Of a DNA stretch of 64,000 nt, positions 55,167-64,000 are shown piece after piece (position 1 is the first letter of the stretch; every line of letters starts with the position of its first letter). Made by a program: the position numbers and the translations under genes. Location: assembly GCA_013396995.1 (NCBI GenBank), contig VWZP01009941.1, positions 3,410,084-3,474,083 of the forward strand, in the 5' to 3' direction. The notes beneath the pieces were generated by a model that saw nothing but the letters and a program-made list of their open reading frames with translations, was not told the DNA's origin and made no database searches. Origin of the DNA: Dicaeum eximium (Eukaryota > Chordata > Aves > Passeriformes > Dicaeidae).

Positions 55167-56934
55167 AAAACAGAGGATGGTGAACAGCTTTGTTCAAGTC
55201 AACGAAAAATGTACGGTCTTGGATAAACTCTGTGTTAGCAACGGAGCTATCATTGATATACGAGCAGCTTCACATGAGTTCCCATGTGTATTCAATCCAA
55301 TGCTAAATTCCAGATCTTGTTTAATGAGCAACTGATGGAGCCAAGACCTGGCACTGCAGTCTGCTTTATCCAGTCATGAAGGAAAAACAAGCTAAATAAG
55401 TTCAGATGAACAAGTTCAGAATTACTGCAGGGCTATTAAAAAGTTGTGATTTGTATTCCTCTGCTAATGTTTATGACTAACAGATTTGGGACGTGTAAAA
55501 CAATACTTAATTTGTAAAAGGACTATGTGCCAAGATTCCTTCAGTAGTTTAACCACTAAAGAGCAAGTTTTGACTTTGTGAATGGGTTTCTTTAAATGTT
55601 TAAGAATATCAGTAATCAGCTAATCTTTTTTTAAAAAAATTTACATTTTGAAAAATTGTTTCTGCTTGTTGGATTGCTGTTCAGCACTTCTACTTTGTGA
55701 AATAAAGTGTATTTCCATAGCTCACTGTGGAGAGGCAATTTTCAGTACAAGTGCCATTCTCTTTATTTATCAGGTGTGATTTGCTACTGTAATGGCATAT
55801 GTGTATTTAGAGTAAGATTTTTCCATGTAGTTCTGTATGCAGTTAGGTTGGGGTTTGAATATGCTGGATATTTTCTGGATATATGCTGGGTTTTCGTGCT
55901 AAGGATGCTTGTGCCCTTGGGCAATTTTGTGTGGGCAAAGAGATGGATGGATGAAGTGTGAGTTTGCCAAATTATCCTGTGTGGTCATTCCCTACAATAT
56001 CAAGGTATGCTTTGTCAGATTCCTCCTCCTGAATGTCATATTTAAGTGTAGGTAAGCAACAGTTAATTACTGTAGTCCTAGCAGAAATAGTAATTAAAGC
56101 CCCAAGTATTTCAAAAGGGGAATGTGGCTTCCAAATATTTGAAAGATTTGGAATGTTGCTACCCAAAATACAGTATTTAAAACATCTCAGCTATCCTGGG
56201 GGGTGGGAGCATGGGAGGGCAAGGGGAGAACAAATTTTACTGTTATTTCTACCAAGCAGATTACTTCTCTTTCAGTAAAAGCTTGCGGAAAAAATACCCA
56301 TAGTTTTATGCATTTTTGGCAGAAGAATGTACTTTGGTATATGAAACTTCAGCTGTGAAACATTGAGTGTAGCCTTTTGTGTGTTTGATGAAGCTTCTCT
56401 TCCTACCAGTCTCCCCAGTCAACATTCACTATGCAGATTGCAATGTATTACTTCTCCCTGACTGGTAGGCTTCTTTGACAGCGTCCTGAGATGTCTTGAG
56501 AAAGTACTCCTCTAGTTACTGCCCCAGTACAGCCTTCTGGAATACCAAGCTTCTCCAATCAGAAGTATTGGAACAATATTTAGAGCATTAGAAGTCCTGT
56601 ACAACCACTAATTTTACCTTTGGGAGATTTGTGTTTGCAAAGCCAAATCACTGATGTGGCTCCAAAAAAAAAAAAAACAAACCTCATTACTTGGCAGTAT
56701 GAGTGAAGGGGGGGTTTTGTGTGTGGGGGTTTTTAGTTTGTTTTGGTGGTTTTGTTCTCTTTCTTTAACCTCTTTGGACTTCTGAAACATTACCTGTTTT
56801 CTCTCTCCTTGGTAAAAGACTTAAAGAAAGCGTTAAAAATAAAGAAGCCTAGTGAACATTTCTGTGGATGTTTTTTGTTTTGATGGTTATCTTCCCTTTT
56901 TCTAAGTCTTGTATTTTTCTTTTCAATAAGCAGC

Positions 56935-57230
56935 ACATGTTTGCTGTTGAGCAGATCACGATGGTGGACTTTTGCATGGGCTTCCTGGGAGTGATTGTCC
57001 ATAGTCAGTCCAAGGTCCTTGGCTGTCACAAAAATCAGGACTGCATGTCCACCTTGACACTGCTGTTAATGCAAACCCAAGTGTGGCAGCATCTCCAGCT
57101 AATCCCCTGTAATGTGAACTGAGGCTGTGAAGGAATATCCTGAGGTATTGTTCGGACAGACATTGAGGATCATAACTATTCCCAAAAAAAATCCTGGCAG
57201 AATATTTGCAGTGTTGCATGCGCACATTGA
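56935..57230 (-). other. Unclassified segment with weak LINE RT-like trace
   Basis: The reverse strand has two overlapping open frames of about 80-90 codons. One contains AKDLGLTMDNHSQEAHAKV, which loosely recalls the KDLGVTLDSHL motif of CR1/L2/L3 reverse transcriptases. Neighbouring RT motifs are not visible and a stop lies shortly upstream in that frame. It may be a very old LINE remnant or chance similarity. Confidence 0.25.
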
Positions 57231-58789
57231 AAGCACCGAACTTGAGAACACTTAAGATTCAGTATAAAACCATAAATTCCATTGATTGTATTTGTACTTC
57301 CCAGCATGGCACAGCATGTCTGTCTTTCCTATTTCCCAAAAACAAGTTTCTCCTCTGAGCTGAGGTTCATTTTTGAGAAATGTGGGCAGTGCAACTATGT
57401 GAGTTTTGTACGTTGCATTTGTGCCTTAGCAAATACTGCTTGTCTTCTGGTTCACTGAGCTTGTCCTAAATATTAATTTAATAGGGCTGATACTGTTTTA
57501 TGCATTGTGAATGTACAGATTGAGGAAGAGATAAATTTTATTGATATGGGCTGTCACTGGAATTTACAGGGTTTGTAGGCTTAAAGGAACTCAGATTTAC
57601 ATTATATATATATAATAATCATTCTTCAAATTATTTTTGAAGACATTTGAATGAAAAGACATTTTATACAATATAGGATTGTCCTTTATTATATTCCCGA
57701 ATATTTCTTACCTTCCATCTCTCACACAAAGCCAAATAAGTTCCCCAGTATTTTCTTTTTCTTTTGCAGCCTCCTGTGGTTTGCAGTTTGAGAAGTTCTG
57801 CATGAGGTGATTGTCTAATTTTGCTGGGAGATATCTGACCCTAGGAGTTTTCTTTTGAATCTTGCTGTGTAACAGGGACCTGTTTTCTAGCTATACTCAA
57901 AAGCAAACCCATTTTAAAAACAAAACATACCACATGATCAGCTCCCAGAACAGTCCACCTAAGTCTTGAGAATCGCCTTTGGTTGTAGGTCACTTCAGAT
58001 ACAACTGCAATTTCTTGGTTTTTGAGGACTGATGGGTACTTAGGAAAGAATGGAATCCTGTTAGGTTTACTGGTTACCCTGAAACTGCCCTAAACACAGC
58101 TAGAGGGTAAAACAACGGGGAGAAGTTATTTCCACAACCCAAATATAAATTACACCTTTTTTGGTGGGGGGAGGGAGCAACTTTCATGTCTATATTCTTT
58201 TCCTGTGTGTTCCGGTTAATTGGTTGGGATTCTTTACCTTTGATCATGAATCTTATCCTTTGGCAAAACCTTACATATTGAAGACTGCCTCCTAGAAGAG
58301 GTCTGAGATTTGGAAATACATATAATCTTGCATGCAAAGCTCTTCTCTGCTTATTAAACTCTGAACACCCATTTTCTAAATGAATATAGGTATTACTTGA
58401 GTTGCCATGTTGATTTTTTGAAGTTTTTCTTGGAAAGTACTTCCTTATCACACATTAACAGCTCCATTGATGTATTTTGGCTATGTCTAAGTAAAGCCAT
58501 TTTCCATCCAGAATGTGCACTAAATGTATTAGTTAATATATTGGATTTGTTATTAGTTGTATTTTACCTGCTTTCATAATGCTACTGCTTTATTCACTAT
58601 ACATGAACTGTGGGTGCTTTGGAGGAAAATACTTCCCTGCAAGCTAGCAAGACAAAATACAGCCTTTTAATGTATAACCTCATCAGGTGTTAAAACTTCT
58701 GTTAAATGGATATATTGACATTATAAGTATGTAGAAGCCGGGGTAGTTAGTGCATGTGTTCTGTTGCCCCTTTCCCTGAAGTGGCAGTC

Positions 58790-59640
58790 TGGTGCGTCAG
58801 GGCTGGAGTCTGGAATGAGACGCTCTCAAGTCCGGGCATGGAGACAGCGACATTTGCCTCCCTTTAACTTCTGCTTTGACTTTCCCAGCTTCCTCATCTG
58901 GTTTGGAAGTGACACGAGCAGTCACGCTGGCGGTGCATTCACCAGCGAATACTGTACGTGTGGTGCAGAACGCGTTCCCTTCGTCACATTTCCCATCTGT
59001 GCGTCCGCTGGCTGTGCCCCGCCGCTTCCCGGGACTGTGCTGCGCTCCGCATCCATTCAATCACAGGCTTCGAAAATAAATTATTCTGAGTTATCCAGGT
59101 GCTTACAGAGGGCAGTGGTGGGAAAGCACCTTCCTACACAGCATCTCCACGGCGCTTCCCGGGGCGGTGGGATGCTGCCCGAGCCCCCCGGCCGCAGGTC
59201 CGTGCCCTTCCCGGCGGCTGCGGAAGGTGGCAATGTTGTCAGCAGGAGCCCGGGAAAAGCTGATCTCACCGAGGCAGCCGCAGCGCCTATTTGTCCACAG
59301 CCTTCTCTGGCGTCAAAGCTCCACGTCCGTGAAATAGGAGCCTGCAGAGGGGATATTTGTTCGGGTTTGTGCGCCATCGCTTCTGAACAACTTGTAATAA
59401 CTCGGTGCGCTCTCCGTGCGGGATGTGGGATGCGCATGAGGCAGGCACCGTGCTGCTCACACAGCTCTGTTCCCCGCAAGGCTTCTCCGTGCTGCCTGCC
59501 TCTGAACTTGCAGACCGACACCCATACTCCAGCTGGGAGAGCGAAACTGAGCTCTTTAAGTGAAGTTTCATTTCTGCAAAACACTTGTAAATGTTTCTGA
59601 AACGCGGTGTTGTTTTCTGCCCACTCCCCCGGGATGTTTA
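58790..59640. promoter_or_regulatory. Intragenic CpG island
   Basis: By hand count there are about fifty CpG dinucleotides in roughly 850 bp, against a handful per kilobase in the surrounding intron. The core (about 59150-59300) exceeds 70% GC. Both strands are open over long distances here (278 codons on + and 167 on -), which is expected of GC-rich DNA and is not evidence of coding; neither translation resembles a protein I know. Islands of this kind in vertebrates usually mark unmethylated promoters or enhancers, so an internal SPIDR promoter, an antisense or noncoding transcript, or an orphan island are all possible. No TATA box or initiator can be assigned with confidence. Confidence 0.6.
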
Positions 59641-59780
59641 CAAACGTTGCTTTGAATTGAGCTTACCAGGGGAGAAACAGAGAACTTACCTGAAGTCACG
59701 TTAAGAGCTACCTCCCGGCTGTGACAGGCTTTTAACCTGTTGAAAGCCAACAGACCTGTTCCAGGCTTTGGTGGGGATCT

Positions 59781-59814
59781 CTCCTCTCCTCTCCTCTCCT
59801 CTCCTCTCCTCTCC
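59781..59814 (+). repeat. (CTCCT)n pyrimidine tandem repeat
   Basis: About seven copies of a five-base unit, all pyrimidine on the + strand. It lies about 140 bp beyond the CpG island. Homopurine-homopyrimidine mirror tracts like this can form triplex (H-) DNA. Confidence 0.95.
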
Positions 59815-60322
59815 GAATGATTCTCTCAAAGACTTTTGTGTCTTACGGTTTTTAACATTTTTCCTGTCTAATGCTAATTCTTGACCCTTGAGGGAAAGTA
59901 TGAGAAAGTTCTTGGTTTATGTTATCCCATTTCTTTCCTCTTGACTGTCTTGATGCTGCACTGGTAAATAGAATATTGATTTTAAATTATCATGGAATCT
60001 TTCAACATGTTTAATTACTGGTTTCACCTCTCATTCTGTGTTCCTTACCAAGGCTTTCTGAAAAGATGTAATAGATTTAAACCATTTAGGAGGTCAAATG
60101 GGGAAAAAAAATAAAATATTCTTGATGTACTTTACAGTAAGCAGAGAGCAAATAGGATGAAATTACCTTATAATTTCGTCCCCCACCTTCCTCCTTAACT
60201 TTATTTGCAACACAGATGACAATTTTTGTTGGACTTAGTGTCTAGTTACTTGTTTTTCATAAGATAGGAAGGCAGAGCTAAAGTTACTAATGCTGTACGA
60301 CTTCTGAGATGGTGAACTCATG

Positions 60323-60328
<6 letters not shown>

Positions 60329-60369
<41 letters not shown>
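60329..60369 (+). repeat. (TG)n microsatellite
   Basis: About twenty uninterrupted TG units preceded by a short TATATA segment. The repeat generates spurious open frames of alternating Cys/Val on + and Thr/His on -. It is likely length-polymorphic and capable of forming Z-DNA. Confidence 0.97.
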
Positions 60370-60371
<2 letters not shown>

Positions 60372-63300
60372 CTCCTTCCTGACTCATGTGTTGGACATGC
60401 TACTCTCTCAATTAAATGGACACGGAAGGTTTCTAGAATTGCTTTGGTCTCTGGTAGGCAAAGATTGTTTGCAGGGTACCAAAAATCTCTTGCTGTATGG
60501 ATATTTTGCCTGCCAGAGATCTTCACTTTATTGTACAAATGGCTCAGCAGTTTTTCAGGAGAACCATGGGTAATGACTCCTTAGTTGTAAAAAAAAAAAT
60601 GTAAAGGAAGACTTTCAGAAACTAGTTGGGATTTTGAGCAGTGTGGGAGAAACTGCCTTATTCTGTCTCTCCAAATCAAATTACAAGCCAGCGAAAGCTT
60701 TCTCTTCTGCTGTGCTATGTGTGGGAGAATTTTCTGTTTCAAAATTGAAACTGGAAAAAAATAATATCCAACTCCAAATAGGAGAATTTAAGATACAGTG
60801 GGTTCTTACCACTGTAATTTTTGTAATTTTTTTTTTTGTAGTAACAGTCTTATTGCTTTAAGAATAAAGTGAAATATTTCACCTTGGGACTTTCTCTAAA
60901 CACTGCTGAGTAATGCAGTCTCACATTGTTGTAATAATTTGGCTGAGGAAAAGGCTTTGCGATCATAAAATTTTCATGTTAAAGGAAGTAGATGCTACAC
61001 ACAATATAAAGCATGGAAATAAACACATTTAGAATTTTGTCTTCTCTTTTCAAACCAAAGGAAAAGAAAATACTTCTCTGTGATTTCAGAGTATTGTTAA
61101 CAAGTCCTCATAGCTATTAGGAGCCTAAAATGGTAAACAGCTTTGTAACAAAATTATATTAATAAACCTAACATCAAAATGACTCTACAAAGTTATGTAC
61201 ACATGGTTCCATTTTACATGACAAAAGAAGTTTTCTGAAGTCCATTTCCTTAAAACAGAAGTTTTAATGGAACAGTGTAGTGATTTGACCTCATCTCTGC
61301 TTATCCTTATTTTGAATGTAAATGTTGATTGCCAAGACAATTAACTGGGTAATTTACCCGAGCAGACAGAGCTTGGTAGGCCCTCTTTAAGGGCAAGTTG
61401 GCGTGCTGTCTCCTGCTCAAGTGCGGATCGACCTTCAAAGTGTCTTGGCACTAGGGATAGTTCACCCTCAGGAAGTCTAGTTTAGATAAGCATCTGAATT
61501 TTTTTTGGGTACCGAAATCTGGAATGCAGCAGCAAAATCTGATGAGCACGGGCTCTCGTATCTGAGTCAGCAACGGGGCTGGATCCACTCCTGTTGTTCA
61601 GCACTTCCACTGCCAGGCTCAGCCACAAGCAGAAAACAGAGACACATGAGAAGGAAAACCAGGGAGAAGAGGAGGGGAGCATACCTGAAAAAAGTATGAG
61701 CAGCTTCAAAACAGAGTTTGTGTAGGTTGTGTACGAAGGTGAGCTGTGAAGAAACTCACACCTTCTCCCAGTGTGGCCTGCCAAAACCTCAGGGCGACTT
61801 TGGTTCTCAGGAAGCTCTTAGTGGGGCTATGCATCATTATCACCTGGAGTCTGGGCTGCTTCACTTGCCAGATGTAAAAGTGAACCTGTGAAATTAAGGT
61901 GGTTTTTTTCCCGCCCGCTTCTGATGCTTTGCAGTTAGCACTATTTCAGGTGTCACAGGGTATACTGATATCAATTGAAATTTTAGACTTGGAGAAAAAA
62001 ACTATCCACTCGAGCGGCAATCTAAGCAAGAAAGATATGGAAAAGTAACCTGGAAAAGAGAGTTGTATTTTTCTTAGTAATTTCTGGGTATTACTCAGTT
62101 TTCTAATCTTTTTTCCTCTACACCCACTGTTTTCTAAACCACGTTACTCACGAATTAAACCCTTATCTGTAACTTAAAGAAAGTGGCTTCTGCCTCTAGA
62201 ACTCAAGTAAATGATTGTGGTTCTGCCACAGCAAATATCTGTCACTTTATATATTTTTTTTTTCTGAAAATTAATCTTTAAAGTATTTGTAGTCTTCTGA
62301 GGCTGAATTTCCAACCTAGTGTCCATTTCATCTGTGGAGATCAAAGCTCTTGCCAGATTTTGACAGGAGAAAGTTGGCCATGACTGAATGGCAATGCGTG
62401 CCTGGAACAAGGCTTATGAATCACAGGTTCCTGAAGCAGCCTCCTGAAAACACACCTGAAGCTTAATTTTGTGTACCATGCATAGAAGGAAGTTCCCGCT
62501 GTGACTTCATTCATGCTTTTGGCATCCCAGTGTTATTTCTGGTGATAAAAGAATAATACAATGAATAAGCAGCTACAACACAAGAGAAGAGTATGAATTT
62601 AATCTTCAGGGAAGGTGAGAACACACCCCAGTTCTCATCACTTCTGTATGCCGTGCCTGTTCTAATCTCCATCCAAATTTCAATACTAGGGATTAAATTG
62701 TCAATCATTTTTAAAAGTTCATCTTTCAGAAATTCTAAAGTCTACTTTTCAGAAGTAACTTCGTATTGATTTGCATGTATTTACATTTTGATAAGATGAC
62801 TTTTTTTTTAAAAATCTGAAGAAAAAAAGGGAAAAATTTAAAATCTCTAACATACACCTGAAAAAACCTTTGTGTATATCTAGCTTTACATGTAGTATGA
62901 AATAAAAAATAGAAAATGGAGAAAAATGTCAAGCACCATAAAGTGTATAGTATTCTTCAATGGTTTCAGGCCACCTTAGCTTGGTTTAATTTCAGAAGGT
63001 ACTAAGGACATATTTGACTTTCTTTGCTATTAAGCTTAGGAAATTGACCAGTTCTACTGAGCCACTACTTATTTTTTAGGTAAAATATAATATTTTGTTA
63101 CATTTCTTTTTACTTCTGGGTTTTAGTGATAGAAATGTCTTGTACTTTTTTCTCACTTTTTGCAAAATACAAAAAAAAAGATTTGTTTTAAATAGTCATG
63201 TATACTGATGGCTGGCTGTTGACATCAGTGAAGTTCAGTTCAAATATTTAGGTGTATATATTAAAGTACAGATCAGCTGGTTTTTTCAGCTGGCTGATGA

Positions 63301-64000
63301 TTTTTCAGGGCCCTATCAAGTTTTATGGAATAAAATTAATTAGTCTCATTGTCAACTTTCTGAATAATACCAATTAGTTGGTCACTGGAATACTACTCAT
63401 GACCTCTGGAGAAGAGCACAAAAAGGTGGTTTTGGGTTTTCTAGCTGGTCAGATGTGGCCAGCTGGTATAACAGAGGCAAGAACACTCCGAGGCTGTTCT
63501 TACCAGGAAAGCAGTGTGTTTACTTAGCCTGTGGTTCTTCAGAGAGCAGGTTTCCCTAAAAAAGTTGTAGGTGGCATGAGGTTGGTCAGAGGGCAGACAC
63601 TTGTTTGACCTTTTGGTGACAAGTCCTTATACTAGAAGAAAACTCCAACATGTTTTTATTTCTTAAATTGCCACCAATGGAGTGAGAAGCTGAGGAACTG
63701 GGACAGAGACATGGCCTGCAAGTTTTGGACTCATCTGAATCTTCATGTATAGAACTGCAGCTGCACAGACAGTATAACCCTAACAGCTGATTAATTATGA
63801 TTAATATTGAAAGCAATGCAACTCTCTTGCTTAGTGTTTCCGGATCTTTATTTTTTTCATTGTGGTCAGTCAACACTGAGAAATTTGTATTTATTATGTA
63901 AATATTTGGGGGGAAAGTGATATATGTGAACACTTTACCACCACCAGTCATACACCTTAGCTATTCAGGATGAGCTTTGGCTTCCTCTGTATTCCCTGGG

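Larger units (their letters stand above)
47978..64000 (+). other. SPIDR: Downstream SPIDR intron, partial (5' portion, at least 16.0 kb)
   Basis: This follows exon C and starts GTGAGTAAG. The next SPIDR exon, which must begin with the last base of the split Trp codon and encode something like QKLIIPSGS, was not seen before the window ends. The stretch contains AT/GT and TG microsatellites, a weak RT-like trace (about 56935-57230), an intragenic CpG island (about 58790-59640) and a CTCCT repeat. Outside those I see nothing specific. Confidence 0.75.

Noticed and set aside
58764..59600. 278-codon open frame on the + strand
   Set aside because: It coincides with a CpG island, where stop codons are rare by composition. 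The other strand is equally open, and the translation shows no domain or family resemblance.
60309..60584. Open frames rich in alternating Cys and Val
   Set aside because: Produced by the TG microsatellite.
1..64000. Endogenous retrovirus, tRNA, rRNA, CRISPR or bacterial-type operon
   Set aside because: No long terminal repeat pair, no cloverleaf or ribosomal sequence, no regular direct-repeat array and no closely packed coding frames were seen by eye. Small intronic RNAs such as snoRNAs or microRNAs cannot be excluded without a folding search.

Overview
The window is vertebrate nuclear DNA and almost certainly from a bird. It is AT-rich and intron-dominated. No SINE family was recognised. 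The recognisable dispersed repeats are a few LINE fragments: one CR1 reverse-transcriptase piece and one CR1 3' tail, both close to the CR1 families typical of birds, and one older, heavily decayed LINE. The species cannot be fixed from the sequence; frequent G/T and A/C low-complexity stretches are compatible with a passerine or other neoavian, but that is only an impression.

The only protein-coding gene I can support is SPIDR (scaffold protein involved in DNA repair, formerly KIAA0146), on the + strand. Three consecutive internal coding exons are visible: A at 26423-26679, B at 34840-34940 and C at 47764-47977. Each has canonical AG/GT splice sites. The reading frame runs A to B to C through split codons, and the encoded residues follow the known vertebrate protein in order. 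Neither the exons before A nor the exon after C was found. The window is therefore an internal slice, with at least 26.4 kb of intron upstream and at least 16.0 kb downstream. The two complete introns are 8,160 bp and 12,823 bp.

Layout: 1-26422 is upstream intron, with a moderately CpG-rich patch holding a splice-acceptor-like site (about 4840-5400), three CACGTG boxes exactly 20 bp apart (15464-15509) and an A/C-rich tract (23829-23917). 26680-34839 holds a 3'-truncated CR1 reverse-transcriptase fragment (about 30425-30868) and a 22-bp tandem repeat (33372-33421). 34941-47763 holds an old reverse-oriented LINE (about 35990-37080) and a CR1 3' end (about 44345-44502). 47978-64000 holds microsatellites, a weak RT-like trace (about 56935-57230) and an intragenic CpG island (about 58790-59640) flanked by a CTCCT pyrimidine repeat and a long TG repeat.

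I found no operon, CRISPR array, RNA gene, intact mobile element or convincing new gene system. The long open frames outside the three exons lack coding features and are read as chance. The most useful leads are the intragenic CpG island, the phased CACGTG triplet and the rapid divergence of exon A.
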